In this document: positions 1 through 10,322 of the stretch, piece by piece | Layout: each line of letters begins with the position of its first letter | Numbering within the stretch: position 1 is the stretch's first letter | Assembly: GCA_022836615.1 (NCBI GenBank) | Contig: MU405218.1 | Location: 186,001-250,000, forward strand | Length of the DNA stretch: 64,000 nt | Origin: Annulohypoxylon bovei var. microspora | Lineage: Eukaryota > Ascomycota > Sordariomycetes > Xylariales > Hypoxylaceae | Direction: 5' to 3' | Notes under the pieces: model-generated | The model's input: only the letters and a program-made list of their open reading frames with translations | What the model was told of the DNA's origin: nothing | Database searches by the model: none | Made by a program: the position numbers and the translations under genes

Positions 1-253
1 TAGAAATACCACCTCTCCAAGGGATAGACCTAATAAATCCGGATCTGTCGATGGTGCCACGAACCTGCATATCTTCGGTTACATACCTATATAAGTATGT
101 TGCAACACGAACAAAGTGCTCCTCGTAGCTCATGCCATCCTTCATCTTTAATAATTGATTTTGAAAGACAAGATCAAAATATAAATTGTATAAAAGCAAA
201 TGAATCTTGAGTTTCCTCCACCCAAAGTCAATAATTCAGAACTCAGCGCCACC

Positions 254-1237
254 ATGCCCGTATTTGATGCAACAACAACCAGCGAGCAAGTCGTTGAGGC
301 CTTGGGCCAGCATGTCAAAGCACGTACCTTCGTCATCACTGGCGCGGGTCAGCCGAGCATTGGGAGCTCGATGGCCACGACACTAGCTCGAGCTTCGCCG
401 GAACATATTGTCATCGTGTCGAGGGCCCCCACGAAGGTCGACCCCGTGCTTGCTGCCATCCGAGAAGTAAACCCCTCGGTCAAGGCAACGTACATCCAAG
501 CCGACTTATCCGACCACGACTCAGTGCGGCGAGCTGCTAAGGAGGTCTTAGAGGCGACAGCATCCAAGGTCGACGTACTCATTAACAGCGCCGGGAACAT
601 GGGCCTCAAGGAGTACACGGTGGATAAACAAGGAATTGAAATGCAACTGTCAGCGAACCATGTCGGACACTTTCTATTGACGAATCTGCTCGTCCCCGCC
701 CTCCTAGCCGCAGCGGACGCGAACAAAGAGCACGGTAGCCGCGTCGTCAACCTAACTAGTCTAGGCTATCTCATCAGCCCCTTCCGCTTCGACGACTACA
801 ACTTCTCCGGCGGCAAGACATATGACCTATGGACAGCATACGGCCAGGCCAAGACGGCGAACATCCTGTTTTCTTATGCCTTGACTAAGCGGCTTAAGGA
901 GCGCGGCGTTAACTCGTTTGCCGCCCACCCCGGGTCGAATCTCGATACGCAACTCGGCTCACACTTGACCATGGACGACTACGACAGCATATACGAGACC
1001 ACGAAGCGCAACACGGGCCAGGACTTCGTGTTCGACTCGCCGCGGTTCAAGACCTACGCCCAGATCGGCGCCACGCCACTGACGGCCGCGCTGGACCCGG
1101 AAATCGCTGCTAAGGCGCCGGCCCTCCTGATCAATAACCAGATTGCGGGGACCGCGGAGCATGCAAGCAACCCCGAGTTCGTGGAGAAGCTGTGGGAGCT
1201 TAGCGAGAAGCTGGTTGGCCAGGAGTTCAAGTATTGA
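254..1237 (+). CDS. Short-chain dehydrogenase/reductase
   Basis: NAD(P)-dependent oxidoreductase of the classical SDR superfamily; substrate unknown. The Rossmann signature TGAGQPSIG lies near residues 29-37, an NSAG motif follows, and the catalytic serine (near 169, in LTSLGY) and YGQAK (Tyr near 196, Lys near 200) are present, so the enzyme looks active. I start it at 254 (327 aa) because GCCACC stands directly before that ATG; an in-frame ATG at 200 would add 18 residues without a good context. There are no introns. The overall pattern resembles the retinol-dehydrogenase/WW-domain-oxidoreductase-like SDRs of fungi. It is isolated, with no partner biosynthetic gene beside it, so its pathway cannot be inferred. 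Sure of the family, unsure of the role. Confidence 0.9.
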   Translation: MPVFDATTTSEQVVEALGQHVKARTFVITGAGQPSIGSSMATTLARASPEHIVIVSRAPTKVDPVLAAIREVNPSVKATYIQADLSDHDSVRRAAKEVLEATASKVDVLINSAGNMGLKEYTVDKQGIEMQLSANHVGHFLLTNLLVPALLAAADANKEHGSRVVNLTSLGYLISPFRFDDYNFSGGKTYDLWTAYGQAKTANILFSYALTKRLKERGVNSFAAHPGSNLDTQLGSHLTMDDYDSIYETTKRNTGQDFVFDSPRFKTYAQIGATPLTAALDPEIAAKAPALLINNQIAGTAEHASNPEFVEKLWELSEKLVGQEFKY

Positions 1238-1684
1238 ACCCGGACTTAAGCCTTAATTCCTGTACCGCAGTTTTTCGAATATCTGCAAACATGACGGTCC
1301 CATATTAAAAAGGCACTAGACCCTTTCTGATAAGCTTTACTATTTATAGTTAGCCCGTAACTGAGGCTCTGCTGGTTTCAATATCAAAAGAAATCCGATA
1401 AGAGATGATAAGAGGATTAGTAAGAATTTAATAAGGAATTGAGAACTTATCTTCAAGCGGTTATTGGCTACTGCTTTTTAGTGTGCCTTGGCATGATAAG
1501 AAAAAAAATTGTGAGAAGGGTGTTGTTAAATGAACCTCAGATTCCATTGGCTTAAAACAGTTAAAGCCATCTTAAAGGGGACCCGACAAAACGCAGAATG
1601 TTCGCAAATAAGCGGTATCAAAATATCTAAGCTTTTCTTCGCATGCAAATTTTCAAATCAATTCTTCATAATCGACTTTTGATC
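1238..1684. other. Intergenic, no gene seen
   Basis: AT-rich spacer between the SDR and the HTH-like gene. I see no coding pattern, repeat or RNA gene in it. Confidence 0.5.
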
Positions 1685-2236
1685 ATGGACGACTCGTCTT
1701 TAATCGTGGCAAAGCCTAAGAAGGCCGGCCGCAAGTCCAACGACCTTGAAGAACGCGCTGTTGCTCGAACCACGCCTTACAGATCCAACCGACCGCGTAG
1801 TTCGAATAAGAAAAAGATTGAGGTGTTGACCTGGATAGCGCAAACCACAATGCCGTTGCGGCAGTCGATAGCAGTGGCAGGGTTCGCTAGACCTAGCCGC
1901 CAAATCTCCGACCACGATCTTGAGCCTCTGAAACCGGGGTTTCGACGAGTTACCTTCAAAGAAGCCGGTGATTTCTTCAAGATACCCGATGGGACTATAA
2001 GGAGGTGGTGGCAAGTACGGGACGATATATTGCAAGGTAACTATTCCGAATATCTGTTTCGTTTACCAATTTTCTAAAACGCCCCTACTTCAGCCGGCGT
2101 CAAGAAACGAAAGACTCCAAAGAAGACACCAAAGAAGACTCCGAAGAAGGCCCCGAAGAAGGCCCCGAAGGAGGCCCCAAAGGAAACCCCGAATGAGATA
2201 CCGAATGAGACACCGAATGAGACACCGATTGAGTAA
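1685..2236 (+). CDS. Small helix-turn-helix-like protein with (T/A)PKK repeat tail
   Basis: Two exons, 1685-2036 and 2094-2236, joined over a 57-bp intron (GTAACT donor, CAG acceptor), giving 164 aa. The first exon encodes a basic N-terminus and, near residues 86-115, a segment (FKEAGDFFKIPDGTIRRWW) that looks like a psq/CENP-B-type helix-turn-helix. The second exon is almost wholly a tandem repeat: ten perfect-length 12-bp units (2114-2233) encoding TPKK, APKK, APKE and TPNE tetrapeptides that pass from strongly basic to acidic. Without splicing the frame ends soon after the donor, so the repeat is only reached through the intron. Start chosen at MDDSS; an upstream in-frame ATG at 1643 is possible. 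Inference: a nuclear DNA-binding protein with a histone H1-like tail, perhaps derived from a transposase N-terminus. Function unknown. Confidence 0.62.
2114..2233 (+). repeat. 12-bp coding minisatellite, ten units
   Basis: Ten consecutive 12-bp units within the second exon of the HTH-like gene. Each encodes a four-residue X-P-K/N-K/E unit. Early units are AAG-rich (Lys-Lys) and the last four carry AATGAG (Asn-Glu). All units keep the 12-bp length, so the reading frame is preserved throughout. Confidence 0.9.
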
Positions 2237-2852
2237 AAGAAGCCTGTTTCCATCCTCGCTAGCTACCTACCTAGTTACGAAGCTCGCCACCCCCAGCCTT
2301 AATCACGAGCTTCGGTCCACCAGCAGTTCTATACGGTCTATCGATGATAATAACGATAGCCAACCAACCCACGATTTAATAGAAAGATCATCCTCACCTT
2401 CAATTGCATTACACGTCGTGTTCTGACCTGGAGAAGTTTATATTTCGGCGAAACACCATGCTTTCTGAATGCTTCGATAGATATATCTGACTTGACTTAA
2501 GCAGCTAGATAGGTAGCTACTTGCCTTATTAGGAAGCTGTCACGCCCCATATATATGCTCCTCTGTCCCTGACTCATTGGCTACATGCACGAGACGACTG
2601 AGCCGCATGGAGACCCATAACAGCAACATGGCTGTATGGTTGACGATAGGAGGGGTCTGAAGCGGGGGACCGGGGTAAGAGGGGACTTTTTGGCATACAA
2701 TTATTTCAAATTTAGTTTACCTAATTCAAGTCAAAGTTGGTGGAAGGGTTAGTTATCATCTACGAGTATAAAAGGCATTGGATGTCACGTTATCGACTAC
2801 AAATATGAAAAGTATCGCATCAATTTCCTATTCCTAGCCTCTTGGAGCATGT
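2237..2852. other. Intergenic, no gene seen
   Basis: Spacer between convergent genes. It contains TAGGTAGCTA-type AT-rich words but nothing I can name. Confidence 0.4.
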
Positions 2853-4496
2853 CTAATTCATATCCTCATCCTCATCATCATCATCCTGGACATTGGTCGC
2901 CCTCTCCTTGCCCTTTCCCTTGCTCTGCTCATCAGGCTTCTCGTCCTCCGCATAATGGAGGTACATCAGACCGGTCTCGGAGTTCTTCGGCAGCTGCGAG
3001 GTAGTGAAATGCTGCATGCCGAAGCCGGTGTGGCCGCAGAAGACGCACGCCAGAACCACGGGGTCGATCGTCGCCACGATGCGGTCTTTATCTGCCGCGC
3101 TGCCGGCGCGCTGGGCGCTCAGGCAGTCGTTGTGGTTGTCGACGAGAAAGGGGAACAGATCCGCGCTGTTCAGGATGGCGAGCTGCGTGTGGGGAGGGCC
3201 GGGCATGTTTTCGCCCGAGTGGTGGTTCATGAACGCATGGCACCAAGCGCGGATTCGGCACGCGTTCACCGGGGTGGGTGCTGGGGCAATAATCGGATCG
3301 ATCAGTAGATCGCGGGAGTGCGCGTCGCTCTTAAATGTGAGCGAGCCCGCATCGCGCAGGCAAAATTCGGCGAAGCTCCACCAGGGGTGTCGGAGGACGG
3401 ACTTAGCTCCGGCGGCGCGCGTGTGCTTAGTGATCTGCCGTCGCGCGTTCTCGCAGTCCTTGTGGCAGCACTTATCCGGGCCGGAGAAAAACGTAAGGGT
3501 GTGATCCTTGATGTAATCGGCGAAGTTTTCCACATGTTGAGCGGCTCGCACAAGCAGGTCGAGGTACACGAGTGCCGAGCCCGGGTCGTGCACGTTCAGG
3601 GCGACGTGCTTCGGGTGCAGCAGGACCTTGTCCCTTCGGTGCATCGCCGCGCGTCCCGATTCCGCGCGGCCGTTCCCTCGGTCTGCGAAGAGGTCTATCT
3701 CGTCGCCGCCGTCGCAGCCCTTCGGCCGCTCGAGGGTAGATAGGAACGCGCGGTCCACGACGAAGACGTCCGTCTCGATGTTGCATAGTAGTGGCGGGCT
3801 AGTTGCTGCGGGACCGACATGTTGCTCTTCGACTCCGGGTCGCGCGTCGAGGTCCTCGGGGTAGGGCTGCCCGTTTTGCGTGATCGCTACCCACTCCATG
3901 TCCTTTATCACGCTGATTCTAGCTTGCGTCTCTTTGCCTCCCTGGGGCTTCTTGGAGGATTCGCCGTTATCCTTAGAGGTTAGATTTTTTCTTAGACTGG
4001 CATTCCGCTTAGAACCACTACCCCCTCTGCGACTGACTTCACCACTGGAATTGATTCTCTCCATCCGGACCGTGTATTTCGTTGGAATGTCTCTCGTGAT
4101 TGTGTCATTATCTGCGAAGTCCGATAGCTTGAACTCTATGCTACGGGGTTGGTGGATATCAACGATAAAGCGAGTTTCTTCAGGTCGAGTAGGGTCGCTA
4201 CCTTCGTCTGGAGCCGATTGTGCCTCTTCGTTGACATCTTGGTTAGGTTTGTTCGATAATTTCATTCCGAACGGCTCTGTAAATTCTGAGGTGTATCTCA
4301 TAACCCAAATAACAGTCGTCACCTCTGAGTTAGACTGAGGGCACGCCGTGGATTCCATAGCAGCTGATTCCAAAGCGGTCGATGTAGTGGCAATAGACGT
4401 AGTGGCAGTAGACATCGTAGCGTCTGACTTCATAGTGTCCGACATCGTAGTGATCGGTGCCGTAGTGGTCGTGTTCGTTATGATGGCAGTGATCAA
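2853..4496 (-). CDS. Unknown protein, Thr/Ser-rich N-terminus and acidic C-terminus
   Basis: One open exon of 547 codons. I do not recognise the family. The first ~55 residues are low-complexity Met/Thr/Ser/Ala, encoded by a degenerate repeat of GTAGTGGCAGTAGAC-like words, so the true start may be further in. A hydrophilic Lys/Arg-rich stretch follows (about 150-195), then a more globular half containing several Cys/His groups (CCHKDC near 343; CVFCGHTGFGMQHF near 490) that could bind zinc. The protein ends in a long Asp/Glu run. A GTGAGT donor on this strand near 4719 suggests a spliced 5' leader. The distinct amino-acid composition and long frame argue that it is real; the role is not inferable. 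Confidence 0.6.
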   Translation of the reverse strand: MITAIITNTTTTAPITTMSDTMKSDATMSTATTSIATTSTALESAAMESTACPQSNSEVTTVIWVMRYTSEFTEPFGMKLSNKPNQDVNEEAQSAPDEGSDPTRPEETRFIVDIHQPRSIEFKLSDFADNDTITRDIPTKYTVRMERINSSGEVSRRGGSGSKRNASLRKNLTSKDNGESSKKPQGGKETQARISVIKDMEWVAITQNGQPYPEDLDARPGVEEQHVGPAATSPPLLCNIETDVFVVDRAFLSTLERPKGCDGGDEIDLFADRGNGRAESGRAAMHRRDKVLLHPKHVALNVHDPGSALVYLDLLVRAAQHVENFADYIKDHTLTFFSGPDKCCHKDCENARRQITKHTRAAGAKSVLRHPWWSFAEFCLRDAGSLTFKSDAHSRDLLIDPIIAPAPTPVNACRIRAWCHAFMNHHSGENMPGPPHTQLAILNSADLFPFLVDNHNDCLSAQRAGSAADKDRIVATIDPVVLACVFCGHTGFGMQHFTTSQLPKNSETGLMYLHYAEDEKPDEQSKGKGKERATNVQDDDDEDEDMN

Positions 4497-5164
4497 TCTT
4501 TGATGAGATGTAAGTGTAGGCCTAGGTATGATATTAGAATAAAATTTTAAACGCGCGCGATAGAGGAGGTATGATGATATGAGATGATGGGTAAGGCCAG
4601 CGAGGAGGGAATCTGAAGTAGTGTTGTGGTCTTTTATTCGATCCTCGTTTACTAGGGAAGCGAGGAAAAGAAGTAGAAAATGTAAGTAAATGGGAAAATA
4701 CGCGGGTTAATACTCACCTACAAATCCGCGATCCCTAGACTACGATCCCGAGAGCTTTATTCGAAACGTAGTGATCAAGAAGAGAGAGGTTGTAGCAACT
4801 GATAGCTGCCCTTAGAAGTTAAGGTAGAGTTCGGGAATATTTGGATCGCTGGATGTTCTTGAAATTAGAAGGGAAGAAAAAAAGAAGGCTAGGGGGAATG
4901 TTTGATGATGTGGATTGGAAGAAAAAATAAAGAGACGTAGCATTTATTATTATAGCTTCTCAAACTAGATTTTTATGTTATGATAGTTCCGAATTCGTGG
5001 AACTTGCTCGCGAGCCTTGGGATGTGTGAGGCGGGAGCTGGGGCTTAGGGATATCACCAAGCAATAAATGGGAAAGGGGACGGTCAGTGGAAGAGGTTAG
5101 TGACTGCGAAAGACTTTTTTTGGTAAGTACTTACTTGAGTAGATAGGCGGGTACAATCAGCCCG

Positions 5165-5420
5165 TATAGTCGACGCATGGTATAGTCGACGGATGATATA
5201 ATCAATGTGTTGAATAGTCGACGTGATGTATGGTCGACGTGATATATAGTCGACGCATGGTATAATTGACGGATGATATAATCGATATATTATATAATCG
5301 ATGTAACATATAATCGACATGATATATAGTCAACGTGAAATACCCAGCACGATATATTAGTTAAATATGCAATATAGTCGACATGTGGTATAAGGTTAGT
5401 CGACGGGTATAGTCAGCTGC
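5165..5420. repeat. Degenerate GTCGAC tandem array
   Basis: Repeated ATAGTCGACG(T/C)... words spaced about 17-24 bp. A 39-bp block beginning at 5165 recurs at 5245 with two differences (AGTCGACGG against AATTGACGG), giving a higher-order period of 80 bp. Many units differ by C-to-T or G-to-A changes (CGAC against CGAT). Confidence 0.75.
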
Positions 5421-5769
5421 GTTAAAGTTAACGACTATGACATAATACGTCTTATAGCCGTCAACTTTAGACATGTTATTAAGGAAGCACTTTCCCATCT
5501 TAACCGAATTTCCATGGTAGCCTAGGTACGGATTAGACGAAGATACCAAATATTATTCCGAATAACTCACTTTATTAGTCCAATTAGTAACCCCCCCTAT
5601 TAAATTGATGATTAATTATTATCGTCATTTTTAAAGCTTTTTGAATGTTAGCAGATAATTTTAAGAAATTCGTTAGAATGTTGTTCTTTATATGTTAGTT
5701 ATTACTTTTATTTCTTTTTGGATATTTACCTAGGTACCTAATGTGCTTTGACCTACACTGCGCAATTGG

Positions 5770-5853
5770 TTTAAAGGCACGGTGACACTATTTAAAGGCA
5801 CGGTAGCGTTGCTTAGAGACACGGTGACATTGTTTAAATACACGGTGGTTGTC
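5770..5853. repeat. 21-bp tandem repeat, four units
   Basis: Four consecutive 21-bp units starting at 5770, 5791, 5812 and 5833. All are built on TTTAAAGGCACGGTGACACTA with increasing divergence. The shared core is ACGGTG or ACGGTA. No open frame uses it. Confidence 0.85.
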
Positions 5854-7500
5854 AGAAGAGAGGCCCCAATGGATGTCATACACAGAGTGGGTGTCAGGAT
5901 AAAGTGTAGTCACTGAATAGTAGCAGTGAGGTAGTAGTGATCTATTAACGCTTGGTCTATATATCCATATCCCCTACGCACATTATCCCCAGTCGGGACT
6001 AGCTCCATGCTTTCCGATTCTACCCTGACACTATCATAGACCTTGCTATCGCCTTTAACAGCCCTTCCTGACCTCCCACCGCGAGTGCTAAAAAAGGTAT
6101 GTTCTAGAGGGGACTGCAAGACTATCTGAATATATGCGGCAGTTTACCAGAGGATGTATGCTTTAGGTATTTAAGAGTATACGAATGTACAAATGATACG
6201 TATTAACATGACACGCGACGAACAGTTTCATTTGTTTTGGTTGCGCTGTTGCATTGATACTTAGTATCATGATTGTCACGATGCAAGCCTAGCAGATAGA
6301 GAAACAACTAGGTTATGTTATTGTGCAAGGAGCTCTAACCCCTTGTGCCTACGAAGCGCGGTATACATACACAGCGTGCCCTTTGTCTCCTCTGTTCCAG
6401 GACTAACCCCAATGGTCCCCTAGGGGCTGAACTCCTATCTCCATACCAGGCTTCAAGGCTATCCTCCCAAGGGGGCGAGGCATAGCAGGCAAAGAAGATC
6501 TCTGACAATGATAATATCATGTCAATATCTTCACAAGAATGATGATAAATATTGCAACAATGACTGCCGCTTTTAATGAATGTTCCAGGTATAAAAATGT
6601 TGCGACCCATCTCCCAGATCCCTCTCCCCCGTGCCGCCCACCGGGCGCCCTTCCTTCCCCCCAGCCCCGACCTCGACCGGCCTCCAGGTCAAGATTTTGG
6701 TCATCTTGAGGATTTCTCTTCCTATATTTAATTATGTCAGCAATGAACAAGTACGCTTTCATGGGGATATATCATAGGTACACTAACCCATTACCAGAAA
6801 TCGGGGTCAAGGGTTGGAAGAAACTCGGGTCCATGTGGGAGTGGCGGGGCGAAGATAGGAGTTGAGAGGGTGGTGTAAGTCTAAGTACGTGGTCCAGTTA
6901 GTAATTAAGATAGAGTAGATGGCAAGCTCTGGCCCAACTTATAAGCTTGCTAGCCTCGATATCCTTGGTCTGAGTCTTGGAAGTTGTATAACTTACGTTG
7001 TAAGATGCTTGATGAGATCAACAATGTCGCTTATAATGAAACCATTGTTATTAATATTTTAGTGAATGTTTTATGTTAAGATGTTGTGACGAATGTGTTG
7101 TAGAAAAACGAATGAGTATTCTTGTGGCAAAACGTGGGCTCGCTGCCAGCTATACAGTTACAGCGGTATGTATATGTGACAAATATTTATGTTGGATATC
7201 TTTGACGAACTTGATTTTGAACAGGAGAAGAACCGAAATTTACATGAGTTGAACTAGACAAAAGCTCATCACTCCAAAGATTACAGCATCGTGCCTACCA
7301 TTATTTCTCTATGAGATTAATCGAGGGAGATTACATCAAAATCAATAAGCGCCTTTGAGGGAGTTACTTTCACTCGAAATGCACCCGTGGGATCCTTCCA
7401 CACTTCGGTTCGCCACCAATTTCATCGTCTTTTAGAGAAGTCACACCCAACGTGAATTCCAGTACCGCTTGTATCTGACAAAAATAAAGGGGGCAGTAGC

Positions 7501-8175
7501 TTACCTGGCCTTTTGAACTCTTTTAGTAGCTAGCGGGCCTTCTTTCGGCCAGGGCCACCATCCTTTTAATAGCATGCCGTCGTAAATGCTGTTGAAACGA
7601 AGTCGGGGCCTTGAGACATCATAATGGTAGATTAACTTTTTCGAAAGATCAAAGGCTTTAACGGTGTGAACCATGTCTATGGTCCAGTTGTCTAATCGAA
7701 TTCCAGATACAACCCCAATATTTGGGGCTTGGACCATTAAGGTGGCAGTCCATCGTGGTGGTTGTTGCAAATCTTGCAGAACCCAAAACCTTGCAACGGT
7801 ATATTTCTGGTAGGGATTTCCTGAAATGACTAGTGGCGGGATAATATCGTTGGTATAACCTTCTTCGCTGATCACGTTCGCCTTCGTCCAGTAGAAACCC
7901 TCGCGCATCAGAAGGGGCACATCGCAGCATTTGACGTCCATTCGTCCATACCACCACGGCTGGTTTATGCCAGGCTTAGACATAAAAGTGAAGTTGATGG
8001 AAACTTCCCCGGGCGCGTCTCCATAAAGTTTCCCGTTTCCAGAAGGACCAGGCGTTGGCTGAATTTGAATAGCAGCGGCGCTCTGGTTAGTTGTTTTGTC
8101 AACTACTTGGTCGTAGGTAGGGGGTGGGTCTTGAGAGCCATCGTCTTCCATCTGGGGTTCTGATGTTGCCGACAT
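7501..8175 (-). CDS. Unknown protein with N-terminal PPxY motif
   Basis: About 224 aa from the ATG at 8175 (AAAAATGTCG context); a further in-frame ATG at 8217 would add 14 residues. Residues 17-21 (PPPTY) form a PPxY motif, the type bound by WW domains such as those of Nedd4/Rsp5 ubiquitin ligases. The rest is a Trp-rich, probably globular domain I cannot assign. The stop codon overlaps a perfect donor (CAG|GTAAGC at 7505/7504), so the real protein may continue in a further exon. Below 7475 a short frame encoding about 34 residues (VTSLKDDEIGGEPKCGR) looks coding, but the nearest acceptor would make a 30-bp intron, too short to trust. The 3' end is therefore provisional. Confidence 0.55.
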   Translation of the reverse strand: MSATSEPQMEDDGSQDPPPTYDQVVDKTTNQSAAAIQIQPTPGPSGNGKLYGDAPGEVSINFTFMSKPGINQPWWYGRMDVKCCDVPLLMREGFYWTKANVISEEGYTNDIIPPLVISGNPYQKYTVARFWVLQDLQQPPRWTATLMVQAPNIGVVSGIRLDNWTIDMVHTVKAFDLSKKLIYHYDVSRPRLRFNSIYDGMLLKGWWPWPKEGPLATKRVQKAR

Positions 8176-8217
8176 TTTTTGCTGTCGCAGAGAACTTGTA
8201 CTGTCGCACAGAGACAA

Positions 8218-8783
8218 AAGTGCAAATTAATTGAGGAAGGGGGAGGGCGAGTCTTTGGAGAATGCGCGGCAAGCCAGGCTATTTTATAATGAATATTTGA
8301 ACCACGCCATGCCGCCCATGGCAACTTTTAAGTTCGTGTTTAAGTTCGTGAAGTAGACGGGGAACATTTAGCTCGCTGCCCAGTAGTTAGTTCAAAAAGC
8401 ACTTGAACTCAAATAAAGGAGTCAGCCAGCCCAGCATAGAGGCATGGTGCTGAGTGTGGCGCTGGTTGGTGATAATTTAATGTTGTTTTTCTCAGGTTTC
8501 AATGTCCATATTGGAACTAAAAACTTTCTACTTGTTTCCATATTTGCCATTAATGGTGAGGGTATTTTAATATAATTTCGATTCTCTTGAACAACTATCA
8601 TACTTAATTCAAATCAAAAAACATTTCCCGGACGATATTTTTCACGTTAACAATGAATTAGGTGGTCAAACTAGATCAATATTCAAAAATAATATGCTAG
8701 TAATGCAAATAATCAATATTAGGGGTATCAAAAAGGGAGCATATCCCAATCATCTATCTATGTACATAATATAAGAGGGACTA
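8218..8783. other. Intergenic, no gene seen
   Basis: AT-rich spacer upstream of the PPxY gene and downstream of the permease. A short GTTTAAGTTCGTG direct duplication lies near 8328-8352. Otherwise empty. Confidence 0.4.
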
Positions 8784-10322
8784 TTAGTAGACTCTATCGC
8801 GGTCGAGATCTATGTCGGCTATTTTTACAGATTTCGTCCGGCATACCAGCTTGTGTCCCACAAAGAGTACAACAAACAAGATTATGCTGACATATGCCGC
8901 AAAGAAGTCGCCAGTGTTCCACTCAATGAATACGGTAAACCCATTGGTCAAGAGAATCAGTACGCAGAAGAAGAGACCAAACCACGTTAGATATGGTTGG
9001 AACGGAGCCCAGTATGGCAACTCCTTCCGGGACATGCCCCGGGCCTTCAAGGTACTCATGAACCGTAAGTGACATATGCTAATGCAGGACCAGGTAATAA
9101 AGCCAGCAATAGCTGTGATATTCAGCAGCCAGTCGAAGACGTCGCCGCCATTCTGCGACAGGTTCAGGAAAGCAAGGAGCCCCATTACAGATGTGAGACC
9201 GACTGCGTAGTAAGGAGTTCCGTGTCTGTTCGTGCGGGCCAGGAAAGCCGGAGCATTATTTTCTGAGGCTAGACCGACGAGGATTCGACTTCCAGAATAC
9301 ACATTCGAGTTTGCGGCGGACAGAACGGCGGTCAATAGAACGCCGTTGATGATGTGGGGAAGTATGGGAACGCCAGCCAAGTTGGCCGCAATGACAAGCG
9401 GTGATGCGGACGCGTCTGTCGCACCGATCGCAAGATTTGGGTTGTCGTACGGCACGAGCAAGCCGGAGAAGAAGATGGTTCCAACAAATAGCGAGACGAT
9501 AGCCCAGAACGTGAACCGGACGGCCTTTGGCACGTTCTTTGCCGGATCATGAGTTTCTCCTGCACCAACACCGACAAGCTCCGCACCCTGGTAAGCAAAT
9601 CCGGCAGTAACGAGAACTGACCAGAATCCGATAAACTTCCCTGATGCTCCGGTGGTTATGGATTCGGCAAAAGCACCAGGTGTTACCCACGTGTGGAATC
9701 CGAGATATCCATTCTGGCCTGCTCCGGCGTCGATACAGATGCCGAAGATGATGAAGCCGACGATGGTGACAACTTTGATGCTCGAAAACCACATCTCGAA
9801 AGCCCCAAAATACCGAATCGGCAAGAAGTTGACGGCTGTGAAAATTGCCCAGAAGATAGCGATGAAGATTCCGATGTTAAGGCTGTCATCCCAATACTGG
9901 ATAATAAGGCCAGATCCTACAAGCTCGAGAGCGAATGTTACCGACCAGCTAAACCAGTAAATCCACCCCATCGCGAAGCCAAGAGACTTGTCGACAAATC
10001 GCGATGCGTATACAGTGAAGCTACCAGCTACGGGTATGGAGGTAGCCATCTCGCCTAAGCTTGTCATGATCGAGAAGACGATCAAGCCGACGAACAGAAA
10101 GGCGATGAGACATCCTGCTGGACCGGCGGTTGCCAGCGCAGTTCCGCTTCCGAGGAACATGCCAGTTCCTATAGTCCCTCCGATGGCGATGAATTGCAAG
10201 TGGTAGCTGTGCATACCACGGTGCAGCTGGTCTTCGCCGGTTTCGACATCTTTCTGGTCACTCGAGGGCAACGAGGCCTCTTTCGTCGGGCTCTTCTCCG
10301 TTTCGTTAATAGCTAGGTCCAT
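8784..10322 (-). CDS. Amino-acid permease (AAT/YAT family)
   Basis: Plasma-membrane proton/amino-acid symporter of the APC superfamily. The 512-aa protein (start at 10322, MDLAINETEK) has a hydrophilic N-terminus of about 50 residues, then about twelve hydrophobic segments. The first carries IGGTIGTGMFLGSGTAL, the diagnostic TM1 glycine-rich motif of the AAT family, and a conserved GEMATSIPVAGSF follows. Length fits the family (500-600 aa). An in-frame upstream ATG at 10562 would add 80 residues of unlikely composition, so I reject it. There is no intron. Substrate cannot be read from sequence; homologues include Gap1-, Agp- and Dip5-like carriers. It stands alone. Confidence 0.9.
   Translation of the reverse strand: MDLAINETEKSPTKEASLPSSDQKDVETGEDQLHRGMHSYHLQFIAIGGTIGTGMFLGSGTALATAGPAGCLIAFLFVGLIVFSIMTSLGEMATSIPVAGSFTVYASRFVDKSLGFAMGWIYWFSWSVTFALELVGSGLIIQYWDDSLNIGIFIAIFWAIFTAVNFLPIRYFGAFEMWFSSIKVVTIVGFIIFGICIDAGAGQNGYLGFHTWVTPGAFAESITTGASGKFIGFWSVLVTAGFAYQGAELVGVGAGETHDPAKNVPKAVRFTFWAIVSLFVGTIFFSGLLVPYDNPNLAIGATDASASPLVIAANLAGVPILPHIINGVLLTAVLSAANSNVYSGSRILVGLASENNAPAFLARTNRHGTPYYAVGLTSVMGLLAFLNLSQNGGDVFDWLLNITAIAGFITWSCISICHLRFMSTLKARGMSRKELPYWAPFQPYLTWFGLFFCVLILLTNGFTVFIEWNTGDFFAAYVSIILFVVLFVGHKLVCRTKSVKIADIDLDRDRVY

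Larger units (their letters stand above)
4497..7500. other. Gene-poor, AT-rich 3-kb region
   Basis: No convincing coding sequence. It holds a degenerate GTCGAC-containing array (about 5165-5420) and a four-unit 21-bp tandem repeat (5770-5853), described separately. The remainder is AT-rich with scattered TACCTA/TAGGTA words, typical of mutated repeat DNA in fungal genomes. Confidence 0.5.

Noticed and set aside
2193..2426. 77-codon plus-strand open frame
   Set aside because: It overlaps the tandem-repeat exon in another frame, and its Arg/Met-rich start is only the shifted repeat.
2532..2640. Possible LTR start TGTCACGCCCC
   Set aside because: No TGACA-type end or flanking duplication nearby.
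3004..3743. Plus-strand open frames opposite the unknown gene
   Set aside because: They are antisense shadows of the 547-codon minus-strand frame, with unordered composition.
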